The notes below the pieces were generated by a model. It worked only from the letters and a program-made list of their open reading frames with translations. It was not told the DNA's origin and ran no database searches. The translations under genes and the position numbers were made by a program. Shown piece by piece: positions 26,237 to 34,386 of a stretch of DNA of 64,000 bases. The number at the start of each line of letters is the position of its first letter. The first letter of the stretch is position 1. The stretch is from contig DJRT01000009.1 in the NCBI GenBank assembly GCA_002437905.1, positions 27,908 through 91,907 on the forward strand. Direction: 5' to 3'. Source of the DNA: Ruminococcaceae bacterium UBA6353. Lineage in GTDB: Bacteria; Bacillota; Clostridia; Oscillospirales; Acutalibacteraceae.

Positions 26237-26953
26237 ATGATTGAATTCCGGAGTGTGTATAAGGCCTATGGCAAGGGCAGCCCTGCCCTGAACGATGTCA
26301 ATTTACACATTGACGATGGCGAATTTGCCTTTATTGTGGGCGCTTCCGGCGCCGGAAAGAGCACCTTTCTCAAGCTGATCATGCATGAGGAGACGCCGAC
26401 CAGCGGTGAGGTGATTGTCAATAACTACCGCCTTTCCCGGCTGAAGCGTAAGCAGGTGCCGTATTTTCGCCGCACCATGGGCATTGTATTTCAGGATTTC
26501 CGTCTCATCAACACCATGACGGTGTACGAAAATGTGGCCTTTTCCATGCGCGTGATCGGCAAAACGCAGCGGGAGATCCGCCGGCGGGTGCCGTATGTGC
26601 TGCAGCTGCTGGATCTGCAGAGCAAAAGCCAGCGCTATCCGCTGGAGCTGTCCGGCGGTGAGCAGCAGCGTGTGGGTCTGGCGCGCGCACTGGTGAATAA
26701 CCCGGCGCTGATTATTGCGGATGAGCCGACCGGCAATGTCGACCCCCAGATGTCGCATGATATTGTTGAGCTGCTCAGCCAGATCAATGAAAAGGGCACG
26801 ACCATTCTGATGGTGACCCATGAGCATGAGCTGGTGCACCAGTTCGACCATCGGGTGATCACGCTGGAGGACGGCCGCATTGTGGCGGATACCGGTCCCC
26901 ACGGCCGGCAGCCGGCCACCCCGATGGTGCAGCTGGGAGGTGGTGCGGTATGA
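26237..26953 (+). CDS. ftsE: Cell-division ABC ATPase FtsE
   Basis: A 238-residue ABC ATPase. It starts MIEFRSVYKAYGKGSPALND, with Walker A GASGAGKST, the FtsE-typical RRTMGIVFQDFRLI stretch, signature LSGGEQQRVGLARALVNNP and Walker B LIIADEPTGNVDP. With FtsX it does not move a solute. It transmits ATP hydrolysis across the membrane to switch on a peptidoglycan hydrolase, whose gene follows here. An AAGGAGG site precedes the ATG. It overlaps ftsX by 4 bp (ATGA). Confidence 0.96.
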   Translation: MIEFRSVYKAYGKGSPALNDVNLHIDDGEFAFIVGASGAGKSTFLKLIMHEETPTSGEVIVNNYRLSRLKRKQVPYFRRTMGIVFQDFRLINTMTVYENVAFSMRVIGKTQREIRRRVPYVLQLLDLQSKSQRYPLELSGGEQQRVGLARALVNNPALIIADEPTGNVDPQMSHDIVELLSQINEKGTTILMVTHEHELVHQFDHRVITLEDGRIVADTGPHGRQPATPMVQLGGGAV

Positions 26954-27852
26954 TGCGTTCGCATGATGTACGGTATCTCGTCCGCGAGGGCTTCCGCAAT
27001 ACCTGGCAGAACCGCTTTATGGCGCTGGCCAGCGTGGGTGTGCTGATCTGCTGCCTGCTGCTGACGGGCTTTTCCTACCTGGTGTTTGTCAATATCGACC
27101 ATCTGTTCCAGACCGCCTATGAGCAGAATGTGGTGGCGGTCTATCTGGATGAGGGGCTGGAGCAGGCAGCCGTGGAGCAGGTAGGGGAGACCCTGCGCAG
27201 CATGGACAATGTGGCGCAGGTCACCTTTGTTTCCAAAGAGGAGTCCCTGGAGCGCTACGGCGATGACCTGCCCGCCGAAACCTACGAGAGCCTGCAGGGG
27301 GAGGACAACCCGCTGCCGGATACCTATATCGTCTCGCTGGAGGATCTGACGATCTTCGAGGGGACTCTCAGTGCAATCCGGCAGGTGGACGGGGTGGAGG
27401 ATGTCTCCTATGACGGCAATATTGCCGCCACCCTGACCCGCGTGCGTCGGATGGTGCTGGGCGTGGGTGGTACGATTATTGCGGTGCTGCTGCTGGTATC
27501 GCTGTTTATCATTGCCAATACCATCAAGCTGACGGTATACAGCCGCCGGCTGGAGATCTATATTATGAAATCGGTCGGCGCAACGGATGGCTTTGTCCGC
27601 CTGCCCTTTGTGGTGGAAGGGATCACCCTGGGGCTTTGCGCCGGCACCGTGGGCTATGGATTGATCTATCTGCTGTATAGCCAGCTGGCCCGCAGCTTCC
27701 GGTTCGGCGTGCTTCTCAGCATGGTGCCGTTCCGTGCGGTGTGGTGCCCGCTGCTGATTGGTTTTCTGGTCGGCGGCGTGCTGGTGGGCATGTGCGGCAG
27801 CGCGATCTCCATGGGCCGGTATCTCAAAAAGGAAGGGAGCCTGCGATCATGA
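26950..27852 (+). CDS. ftsX: Cell-division protein FtsX
   Basis: A 300-residue membrane protein with the FtsX plan: a short cytoplasmic N-terminus, one transmembrane helix (about residues 25-45), an extracellular domain (about 50-170) that binds the hydrolase, then three transmembrane helices. The extracellular domain includes VVAVYLDEGLEQ and VEDVSYDGN. The segment LTVYSRRLEIYIMKSVGATDGFVRLPF before the last helices is diagnostic. It overlaps ftsE and, at the other end, the M23 hydrolase gene by 4 bp, so the three are translationally coupled. Confidence 0.95.
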   Translation: MMRSHDVRYLVREGFRNTWQNRFMALASVGVLICCLLLTGFSYLVFVNIDHLFQTAYEQNVVAVYLDEGLEQAAVEQVGETLRSMDNVAQVTFVSKEESLERYGDDLPAETYESLQGEDNPLPDTYIVSLEDLTIFEGTLSAIRQVDGVEDVSYDGNIAATLTRVRRMVLGVGGTIIAVLLLVSLFIIANTIKLTVYSRRLEIYIMKSVGATDGFVRLPFVVEGITLGLCAGTVGYGLIYLLYSQLARSFRFGVLLSMVPFRAVWCPLLIGFLVGGVLVGMCGSAISMGRYLKKEGSLRS

Positions 27853-29096
27853 AAAACCGTTCTCGTTTTGTCCGCCTGTCGGCGGCTGTGTTGGCCGCCG
27901 TGCTCCTGTGCACCGGCAGCGGGCTGTCTGCGGCGGCGGCCACCCGCACCGAGCTGGAGGCACAGATCAAGGAGCTGCAGGAAAAGGCCGACGGCATTAA
28001 AAAGGAGCTTTCTGCGGCCAAAACGGATCTGTCGGCCAGCCAGCAGCGCAAGAACCTGATTGATGCACAGATCAGCAATGCCGAGCAGCAGATCGCCCTG
28101 TATAATAGCCAGATCAACGCCGTGCAGGCGCAGGTTGACGCCACACAGCAGCAGATTGCCGAGCGGGAGCAGGAGATCGCTGCGCAGGAGGCATCCATTC
28201 TGGACACCAAGGAGAAGCTGAGCCAGCGTCTGCGGGCGATCATGAAAAGCGGCAATGTGACCACTCTGCAGATGCTGCTGAACACCGAAAGCTACACCGA
28301 TTATCTGCTGAAGTCCAAGGCCATGCACTGCATTGCGGAAAAGGATCAGAACACCATCGACGAGCTGGAGGCGAAGCTGACAGCCATCCGCGAGGAAAAG
28401 ACCGCCCTGGAGGCCAAGAAAACCGAGCTGAGCAATCAGAAGGCGGATATCGAGGCGCTGCGCACCACCTCCACGCAGAAGAAAAAGGAGCTGGATACCC
28501 TGTGTGCGGCGGCGCAGACGGAGGTACGCAATCTCAGCAGCACCGTCAACGGGTATAATAACCAGCTGTCCGAAACACAGAAGAAAATTGAGGAGGCCAA
28601 TCAGGAGATCACCCGGCTGATCCAGAATTCCAACAGCACCGGGAAGTACGATGGCAAGATGATGTACTGGCCGGTGCCGACGGTGCGGGCTCTCTCCGAT
28701 GTGTTTGGTCCGCGCTGGGGCAAGCTGCACCGCGGCATTGATATTGCCAACGGCCCGATCCCGATCTACGGGGAGAACATTGTGGCCGCCGCCGACGGTA
28801 CGGTGATCGCGGCCAACTACACCAGCTATTACGGCACAGGCTGGAGCTATGGCTACGGCTACAGCTGCATTGTGGATCATGGCTACGACAGCCAGGGACG
28901 CAAGATCACGACCCTATATGCCCACTGCTCGGTGATGAATGCGCGCGTGGGGCAGAAGGTGACTGGCGGCAAGACGGTGCTGGGACAGGCCGGCAAGAGC
29001 GGCGATGTGACCGGCCCGCATCTGCACTTTGAGGTGCGGGTGAATGGTGTGGCGGTGGATCCGCTGAACACCTATGTCAGTCCCAATGTGAATTAA
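27849..29096 (+). CDS. Secreted coiled-coil M23 murein hydrolase (EnvC/PcsB-like)
   Basis: A 415-residue protein from ATG 27849, which overlaps the ftsX stop; the longer open frame is spurious. It has a signal peptide (residues 1-32, cut near SAAAA), a long coiled coil (about 33-260), and a C-terminal LytM/M23 metallopeptidase domain. Zinc-site residues are present: HRGIDI, YAHCS and HLHFEV. This is the usual partner of FtsEX, activated by FtsX at the division site to cut peptidoglycan cross-links. Gene order ftsE-ftsX-hydrolase supports this. Whether it is named EnvC-, CwlO- or PcsB-like depends on alignment. Confidence 0.92.
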   Translation: MKNRSRFVRLSAAVLAAVLLCTGSGLSAAAATRTELEAQIKELQEKADGIKKELSAAKTDLSASQQRKNLIDAQISNAEQQIALYNSQINAVQAQVDATQQQIAEREQEIAAQEASILDTKEKLSQRLRAIMKSGNVTTLQMLLNTESYTDYLLKSKAMHCIAEKDQNTIDELEAKLTAIREEKTALEAKKTELSNQKADIEALRTTSTQKKKELDTLCAAAQTEVRNLSSTVNGYNNQLSETQKKIEEANQEITRLIQNSNSTGKYDGKMMYWPVPTVRALSDVFGPRWGKLHRGIDIANGPIPIYGENIVAAADGTVIAANYTSYYGTGWSYGYGYSCIVDHGYDSQGRKITTLYAHCSVMNARVGQKVTGGKTVLGQAGKSGDVTGPHLHFEVRVNGVAVDPLNTYVSPNVN

Positions 29097-29116
29097 CAGG
29101 AAATGAGGAACCGGGG

Positions 29117-30334
29117 ATGAAGAAAAAAATCACCATCAGCACCATGGTTACGCTGATTATCCTGACGGCAGCCGTGACGATCTCGGTCACCATGCTGGTG
29201 GCTATGCGCCTGTTTAACCGGCAGGTGCAGTCGGTCGCCCAGCGCCAGGCCATGTACACCCATATTGATGATGTGGACAAGAAGGTGCGGGAATACTATT
29301 CGGATATTGATGAAGAGCGGCTGCGCCAGTGCATCACCGAGGGCTATGTCAATGGCATCGGGGACAGCTATGCGGCCTACTTTACCGCTGAGGAATATGT
29401 GGCGGAGCAGCAGCGGCTGGCCGGCAAGGCCAATGATGTGGGGCTGGCCGTGTGCAAAAGCACCTCCGGCCGGATGATGGTCAGCGAGGTGCGCACCGAT
29501 TCGCCGGCGGATAAGAGCGGCCTGAAGAAGACCGATGTGATCACGGCGGTGGATGGCGAGGAGATCACCTCCGCCACCTCGGCGGCGGAGCTGCAGGCAA
29601 AGCTGGATGCGGCCGATAAGGTGCTGCTGACGGTGGAGCGGGACGGTGCGCCGGTGGCCTTTGAGCTGTCGGCCAGCCCGTACACGCTGCGCAGCGTGCA
29701 GAGCAGCCTGGACGGCTCCATCGGCTATGTCAAGGTTACGGCTTTTTACGAGAACACCCCGGAGCAGTTTAAGGCAGCGGTCTCCTCGCTGGTACAGCAG
29801 GGGGCTACCGGCCTGATCTTTGATATGCGCGGCAACCGCGGCGGCAGCCGCGAGGCGGCGGAAAAGGTGATTGGCTACCTGGTTCCGCTGGGGCAGTACG
29901 GCTGCGAGACCGACCGCAATGGCGTGGTGAGCAACCTGGTGTCTGACCAGAGCAACCAGCTCAGCATTTCCACCGTGACCCTGGTTAATGCGGAAACGGC
30001 CGGCGAGGCGGAATTTTTCGCCGGTGTGCTGCAGGAAATGAGCCTGACCACGGTGGTGGGCGATATAACGGCCGGCAAGGCCAAATTCCAGGCCTATTAC
30101 ACACTGGAGTCCGACAGCTCGGCGATCAAACTGACGGTGGGTGAGTACAGCCGACTGAAGGGCGGTTCCTGGGAGGGAACGGGCATCCAGCCGGACAGCG
30201 TGGTGACCCTGAGTGCGGATATGCAGGCGGTGGCGCCGCTGCTGGAGCAGGACAAGGATCCGCAGTATCTGGCGGGTGTGGCACAGTTCCCCGGCAATGC
30301 GGTGAATGCGGCCGGCACAACGGCAGCGAAATAA
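29117..30334 (+). CDS. S41-family carboxy-terminal processing protease homologue, probably inactive
   Basis: A 405-residue protein with an N-terminal transmembrane anchor (about 7-29), a PDZ domain (about 100-185, with VSEVRTDSPADKSGLKKTDV) and an S41 fold. CtpA-type proteases carry the nucleophile in LVN-x-G-S-A-S*-A-S-E. Here the aligned stretch reads LVNAETAGEAEFFAGVLQE, so the serine position appears to be glycine. The Lys of the dyad (TFGKG-type) seems kept in ITAGKAKFQ. It is the last gene of the ftsEX-hydrolase operon. It may be a pseudoenzyme binding the hydrolase rather than cutting it. Family certain, inactivity inferred. Confidence 0.88.
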   Translation: MKKKITISTMVTLIILTAAVTISVTMLVAMRLFNRQVQSVAQRQAMYTHIDDVDKKVREYYSDIDEERLRQCITEGYVNGIGDSYAAYFTAEEYVAEQQRLAGKANDVGLAVCKSTSGRMMVSEVRTDSPADKSGLKKTDVITAVDGEEITSATSAAELQAKLDAADKVLLTVERDGAPVAFELSASPYTLRSVQSSLDGSIGYVKVTAFYENTPEQFKAAVSSLVQQGATGLIFDMRGNRGGSREAAEKVIGYLVPLGQYGCETDRNGVVSNLVSDQSNQLSISTVTLVNAETAGEAEFFAGVLQEMSLTTVVGDITAGKAKFQAYYTLESDSSAIKLTVGEYSRLKGGSWEGTGIQPDSVVTLSADMQAVAPLLEQDKDPQYLAGVAQFPGNAVNAAGTTAAK

Positions 30335-30349
30335 TACAGGAAGCGAAAA

Positions 30350-30388
30350 AAAGGCTCCCCGACGCGTTTGTGCGTCGGGGAGCCTTTT
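30350..30388. terminator. Bidirectional terminator between convergent genes
   Basis: AAGGCTCCCCGACGC / GCGTCGGGGAGCCTT stem with T-run on the plus strand and a run of T on the minus strand (plus-strand GAAAAAA). Serves the ftsEX operon and the DUF2752 gene. Confidence 0.9.
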
Positions 30389-30430
30389 GATTGATTGACA
30401 AAATCCGATAGACGGGTGCGGAACCGTGTG

Positions 30431-30772
30431 TCAGAGCAGCCGGCAGAGGAAGGTAAGCAGAAAGCCGGCGCCAATGAGGATCAGCACACCGTAATTGAGC
30501 AGGGCGTTCCGGAACAGGCGGCCGCCAAACAGCAGATAGAGGGCGATCAGCGGCAGGCTCCATACCATGGGGTGCCAGCGCAGGGCGGCGGCAAGGTTTC
30601 CGTGCAGGGCGGCGGCCAGCGCCCGCGTCATCCCGCAGCCGGGGCAGGTGATGCCGAACAGCCGGTTCCATACACAGCCAATGCCGCTGACATACAGCAG
30701 CCCGGCCGCAGCTGCCATACCCATCAGGAGCAGCAACCCGGCCGGGCTGAAATGGTTCGCGCGGTTTTTCAA
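30431..30772 (-). CDS. DUF2752 small membrane protein
   Basis: A 113-residue protein with three hydrophobic segments and the motif GITCPGCGMTRALAAALHGN, which defines DUF2752, plus RWHPMVWSLPLIAL. The Cys-x-x-Cys pair may bind a metal or form a redox site, but the family's function is not established. It lies 3 bp downstream of the TM2-domain gene, so the pair are probably co-transcribed. Such DUF2752-TM2 pairs are common in Firmicutes. Confidence 0.88.
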   Translation of the reverse strand: MKNRANHFSPAGLLLLMGMAAAAGLLYVSGIGCVWNRLFGITCPGCGMTRALAAALHGNLAAALRWHPMVWSLPLIALYLLFGGRLFRNALLNYGVLILIGAGFLLTFLCRLL

Positions 30773-30775
30773 GGC

Positions 30776-31168
30776 TTAGTCCTTGAGCGGGACACCCTTG
30801 GCATCCTTATTGATGCTGCCGGTGAGGATCATAATGCCCTCGATCAGGCCCCAGATGGCGCCAACGCCAAAGCAGAGGCTCAGGCAGATCTGGGCAATGC
30901 CCTTGCCGGTGTAGCCCAGATAGAAATTGTGGATGCCAAGACCGCCGAGAAAGATACCCAGCAGGCCGGCGGTCAACTTGGATTTCTGCTGATCAGCCGT
31001 AAACTGGGGACCCTGCGCACAGCCGCAGCTGGTACATACAGCCGCGCCGGGGGCCAGCTGTGTGCCGCAGTTGCTGCAGAAATTGTTGCCCTGTCCCTTC
31101 TGGAAGCCGCAGTGGACACAGACCGCGGCATTGGGATCCATTTGTTGCCCGCAATTTTTACAGTACAT
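30776..31168 (-). CDS. Zinc-ribbon TM2-domain membrane protein
   Basis: A 130-residue protein. Two zinc-ribbon-like motifs lead: MYCKNCGQQMDPNAAVCVHC and FCSNCGTQLAPGAAVCTSCG (four CxxC pairs). The C-terminal half is a TM2 domain: two membrane helices with LLGIFLGGLGIHNFYLGYTG between and after. Function unknown; TM2 proteins with ribbons are frequent in Clostridia. An AGGGAGGG site precedes the ATG at 31168. Confidence 0.9.
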   Translation of the reverse strand: MYCKNCGQQMDPNAAVCVHCGFQKGQGNNFCSNCGTQLAPGAAVCTSCGCAQGPQFTADQQKSKLTAGLLGIFLGGLGIHNFYLGYTGKGIAQICLSLCFGVGAIWGLIEGIMILTGSINKDAKGVPLKD

Positions 31169-31252
31169 AGAAAACGCCCTCCCTAAATTGGTGTTATCTA
31201 CAGTGTAGCATACTTATTGTTCGTTGGCAAGAAGAAAAATGAAAAATGTCGA

Positions 31253-32107
31253 TTATTTCAGCACGCCGGGCGCCAGCCACAGCACCAGCAGCACGATAAT
31301 GCCCAGTGCAATGCGGTACCAGCCAAAAACGGCGAAGCTGTGTTTCTTGATAAAGGCCATCAGGAACCGGATGACCACCAGCGAAACGAGGAAAGCCACC
31401 ACGGTGGCAACCAGCAGCAGGAGCCACTCCTCCTTGGAGAAGGTGTAGCCGTCCAGCAGGAAATACTTGACGAACTTAAGCCCGCTGGCGCCCAGCATAA
31501 CCGGAATGGCCATGAAGAACGAGAACTCCGCCGCAACGGCGCGGGAGGTGCCCAGCAGGGTGGCGCCAAGAATGGTGGAGCCGGAGCGGGAGGTGCCGGG
31601 GATCAGTGCCAGCGTCTGGAAGGCGCCGATGCCCAGCGCCCGCTTGTAGCTGATATCCTGCAGGCTGCTGACCGTGTCGGCATGGTCAGCATGGCGGCGG
31701 TTTTCCATCCAGATAAACGCAATGCCGTAGGTGATCAGCGCCGCGGCGATCACTGCCGGCACCGAAAGGTACTGGTCGACGATATCATTGAGCAGCAGTC
31801 CCACGATGGCGGTGGGGATGCTGGCCACCAGCACCTTCAGCCACAGCTTCCAGGTGTCGCTCTTTTCCGCCGCGCTTTTTTTCGGGGAAAAGGGGTTCAG
31901 CTTATGGAAATACAGCACCACCACCGCCATGATGGAGCCAAGCTGGATGATGACCTTGAACACATCCATAAAGTTGGGGTTGTCAGTCTGCATTTTCCAC
32001 ACAGCATCCAGCAGCAGGATGTGGCCGGTGCTGCTGATCGGCAGCCACTCGGTGATCCCCTGTACAATGCCCTGGACGATGGCCTTCAGTATTTCAATAA
32101 AAAACAC
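31253..32107 (-). CDS. uppP: Undecaprenyl-diphosphatase
   Basis: A 284-residue polytopic membrane phosphatase (BacA/UppP) that recycles undecaprenyl diphosphate, the lipid carrier for peptidoglycan and for the capsule operon in this window. Both active-site motifs are visible: IVQGITEWLPISSTGHILLL (residues about 13-32) and IPGTSRSGSTILGA in the middle. Length is normal. It also confers basal bacitracin tolerance in other species. It starts 15 bp after the PC4-like gene's stop. Confidence 0.95.
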   Translation of the reverse strand: MFFIEILKAIVQGIVQGITEWLPISSTGHILLLDAVWKMQTDNPNFMDVFKVIIQLGSIMAVVVLYFHKLNPFSPKKSAAEKSDTWKLWLKVLVASIPTAIVGLLLNDIVDQYLSVPAVIAAALITYGIAFIWMENRRHADHADTVSSLQDISYKRALGIGAFQTLALIPGTSRSGSTILGATLLGTSRAVAAEFSFFMAIPVMLGASGLKFVKYFLLDGYTFSKEEWLLLLVATVVAFLVSLVVIRFLMAFIKKHSFAVFGWYRIALGIIVLLVLWLAPGVLK

Positions 32108-32122
32108 GGGTAACCCCCCTCC

Positions 32123-32344
32123 TTACAGATCCAGCTCGTTGAGCAGGTCACGCAGCAGAATGATCTCGTCCGGGGAAATGGTCACGCCCTTGCCCATCTT
32201 GGCGTGGTCGGGCGCCCAGTCGCGCAGGTCGTATTTCGGTGCGCGGTCGTTCCAGCTTACCAGGTTCAGCTCCTTTGTCCAGCCGGTGGGGGACTGCGAC
32301 AGCACGCCGCATTCTTTTACAATTTCATACTTCAGCTCTGCCAT
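32123..32344 (-). CDS. YdbC/PC4-like small DNA-binding protein
   Basis: A 73-residue protein reading KYEIVKECGVLSQSPTGWTK near its start and KYDLRDWAP in the middle. It matches the YdbC family, whose members have a PC4 (transcriptional coactivator p15)-like fold and bind single-stranded DNA. An AGGAG site lies before the ATG. It is probably transcribed with uppP. The precise cellular role is not established. Confidence 0.88.
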   Translation of the reverse strand: MAELKYEIVKECGVLSQSPTGWTKELNLVSWNDRAPKYDLRDWAPDHAKMGKGVTISPDEIILLRDLLNELDL

Positions 32345-32426
32345 AGGTCAAATTCTCCTGTCTTTCCTTATTGGATATAGATTTTAGGTTTTAGGGCTTT
32401 GCCAGCCCAGGGGGCACTTGTGTGTG

Positions 32427-32619
32427 TCAGCCGCGCAGCCAGGCCTCCACCCGGTCGAGCAGTCCCGCCCGCTTTTGCGGCCGGCGCGTTCGGTGTGGCG
32501 GGGATAGCCTTTGTGCGGGCTGTACCGGTGCGGCCTTTGCCGCCGGTTTTGTGGGGATGGGAATGTGACCGCCGCCCTCGGTTTCCTGCCGGCGCCCGGC
32601 GGCGCGGCAGGCGGGCGGG
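32427..32619 (-). pseudogene. Out-of-frame C-terminal extension of the coiled-coil gene
   Basis: After the stop at 32620 the +1 frame on the minus strand stays open for about 65 codons to a TGA at 32427-32429. It reads like a real protein tail: a Pro/Ala linker (IPIPTKPAAKAAPVQPAQ) and an amphipathic end (RAGLLDRVEAWLRG). Joining the two frames needs loss of one base in the A6/T6 run at 32626-32631. This may be a true frameshift or a sequence error. Confidence 0.45.
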
Positions 32620-33438
32620 TCAGCGAAAAAAGCGGGTCAGCCGGCCGGCGGCATCCCGCGCGGCACAGCGGGCTTTTTCTGCCCAATCCTCCAGGGTCTC
32701 CCGCAGGGCCTCATCCTGCCGCTGCTTCTGCTGGGTCAGCGTCTGCTGGCGCTCGTCCACCCCGTCCCGCAGCTCGGTCAGCTGGCCAAGCAGGGCGTCC
32801 AGTGCGCTGCGCACATCGGTCAGCGTGTCGGCTGCCTGACGGTTGGCATCCTCCATAAAAGGACGGACAATGCCATCCACATGGCCGCGGATATCCTCGC
32901 ATTTGCCCAGCACGGCCTCATAGCGGGCCACAGCATCTTCCTGCTCCTGCAGGCGCTGCTGTGCAGCGTGCAGCTCCTGTTCACGGGTGTGCAGCCGCTC
33001 CTCGGCGGCCATCATTTCCTGCGTGGCAGAGCGGGTCTTCTCCTCCTGTTCAGCCAGCGCCTTTTCCAGTGCCGGCTTCTGCTCAGCCAGCGCATCCCGC
33101 GCGGCGGCGGTCTCCTGCAGTGTCTGTGCGGTTTGCTGCGCCTGTGCGGTTAGCACCTGCAGCTGCTCCTGCAGAGCCGGCAGCCGGTCGGCTACCGCCT
33201 GTACTTTGGCCAGCTCACCGCGCAGCGTCTCCAGCTGCTGCTGGGCTTCGGCCAGGGCAGCCGCCGCCTCGGCGGCTGCTGCACTCTGCTGCTGCGCCTG
33301 CTCACGCTCGGCCACGGCCTGGTTCAGCAGGCTCTGCCGTTCCTCATCCCATTCGCCGGTGATCTGATCAATGTATTGCAGCACATCCTGCTTATTGAAG
33401 CCGCCGAGGGCGGAACGGAACACGCCTTTTTCTTCCAT
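32620..33438 (-). CDS. DivIVA-like coiled-coil protein (3' end probably frameshifted)
   Basis: A 272-residue protein. The N-terminus, FRSALGGFNKQDVLQYIDQI, resembles the membrane-binding head of DivIVA/GpsB proteins, where a conserved F-x-x-x-x-x-G-Y/F-x-x-x-x-V pattern precedes a coiled coil. The rest is almost wholly coiled coil, rich in Gln, Ala, Glu and Leu. It may localise to septum or poles, but that is inference from the N-terminal pattern only. The frame stops in a T6 run region; an extension in another frame suggests that the ancestral protein was about 65 residues longer. Confidence 0.7.
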   Translation of the reverse strand: MEEKGVFRSALGGFNKQDVLQYIDQITGEWDEERQSLLNQAVAEREQAQQQSAAAAEAAAALAEAQQQLETLRGELAKVQAVADRLPALQEQLQVLTAQAQQTAQTLQETAAARDALAEQKPALEKALAEQEEKTRSATQEMMAAEERLHTREQELHAAQQRLQEQEDAVARYEAVLGKCEDIRGHVDGIVRPFMEDANRQAADTLTDVRSALDALLGQLTELRDGVDERQQTLTQQKQRQDEALRETLEDWAEKARCAARDAAGRLTRFFR

Positions 33439-33481
33439 GGGTATTCACAACCTTTCATCGCCTGTTTGCTGCATTATACGC

Positions 33482-33507
33482 ATATAGTATATTCCCTATT
33501 ACTATAT
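33482..33507. repeat. AT-rich inverted repeat upstream of the coiled-coil gene
   Basis: ATATAGTA (33482-33489) and TACTATAT (33500-33507) are perfect inverted copies 10 bp apart, about 45-70 bp before the start at 33438. Position fits an operator over a promoter. Confidence 0.45.
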
Positions 33508-33542
33508 ACCACGGCAGGCGGCCGTGTCAAGGGATACACCGC

Positions 33543-33580
33543 AAAAAAGGGGCTGCCGCCGACGGTGGCAGCCCCTTTGC
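33543..33580 (-). terminator. Terminator of rnpB
   Basis: On the minus strand GGGGCTGCCACCGTC / GGCGGCAGCCCC pair with a following TTTTTTG, immediately after the RNase P RNA. Confidence 0.85.
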
Positions 33581-33588
33581 GCTGCAGG

Positions 33589-33958
33589 GGGTGAGTGAGC
33601 CTGTAAGCCGAGTTCTGTTGAAAGCAGCCATCTATCTCGACCGGCTGTTGCCAGCCGGCTCAAGCCGCCCGTTGAAGCACATCGAGCCAATGTATCGCTT
33701 CGGTCGGCGTTGCATCGGATAGGGTTTACAGGGCCGTGCTGTCTCCAGCACGCCGGTGAGCTCTTACCTCGCCTTTCCACCCTTACCGCGAGGGGCGGCG
33801 CCGAAGCGCGCTCCCGCCATGGGCGGGCTCTCGCGGCGGTATATTTCTGTTGCACTATCCCTGGGGTCACCCCCGGCGGCCGTTAGCCGTTATCCTGCTC
33901 TGCGATGCTCGGACTTTCCTCATGCGCGGTGCGCACGCGGCTGCTCAGCTCACTCACC
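33589..33958 (-). ncRNA. rnpB: RNase P RNA
   Basis: The catalytic RNA of RNase P, which removes tRNA 5' leaders. On the minus strand the conserved GAGGAAAGTCCG lies at 33921-33910, followed by GATAACGGCTAACGG; the 3' universal block ACAGAACTCGGCTTACAGGC lies at 33618-33599. The ends GGTGAGTGAGC and GCTCACTCACC pair to form the terminal P1 helix. Length about 370 nt and general layout suggest the ancestral (class A) type rather than the Bacillus type. A consensus promoter sits just upstream and a terminator just downstream. Confidence 0.95.
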
Positions 33959-33963
33959 CGGTC

Positions 33964-33992
33964 AGTTTACCGCAAAAGCGGCCGCTTGTCAA
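33964..33992 (-). promoter_or_regulatory. Promoter of rnpB
   Basis: Minus strand TTGACA (33992-33987), 17 bp, TAAACT (33969-33964); start of transcription would fall at the 5' end of the RNA. Confidence 0.8.
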
Positions 33993-34173
33993 GTCCGGCC
34001 GGTGGCCGGTTGCCGGGTGAAAAATGGGAACAGAAGGTAAAAATTGGTGGATTTTGATTGTTTTTTTGGTAAAACCGGTGTATTGTGGTGGGTGGGATAG
34101 AAAACCCCAGCACCCCCGGTATATCTGCAGCAATGCCCCCAGCACCGCATATTTCATGTGTTCCAATACAGAA
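33993..34173. other. Gene-free stretch upstream of rnpB
   Basis: No credible coding frame, RNA gene or repeat seen between the rnpB promoter and the hairpins near the integrase gene. Confidence 0.4.
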
Positions 34174-34215
34174 AGGCGGACAAGGAGTTAAAGCCGGTCC
34201 GCCTGTTGCTTTTTT
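34174..34215. terminator. Terminator-like hairpin 1 near the integrase 3' side
   Basis: AGGCGGAC / GTCCGCCT arms with a 15-nt loop, then a T-run on the plus strand. Confidence 0.55.
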
Positions 34216-34235
34216 ATTGGAACAGAAAAACAACA

Positions 34236-34275
34236 GGCAGCCATGATGCGTATCGATCATGGCTGCCTTTTTATT
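34236..34275. terminator. Terminator-like hairpin 2 near the integrase 3' side
   Basis: Perfect 12-bp stem GGCAGCCATGAT / ATCATGGCTGCC flanked by T-runs on both strands; likely ends the integrase transcript (stop at 34387). Confidence 0.75.
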
Positions 34276-34386
34276 TATTTTTTTCGCAGAGTTCATCACT
34301 CCGCCAAAACCGGCTCTGCAGCCCGGCCGGGCAAGGGCATAGCCGCCTGAGCCGCAAAAAAAGACACCGCAGCTGACTGCGCTGCG

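Noticed and set aside
32384..32686. Alternative 100-codon minus frame after the coiled-coil gene
   Set aside because: Its translation is Arg/Pro-rich without structure, whereas the other frame gives a plausible linker and amphipathic end, so it is treated as a shadow.
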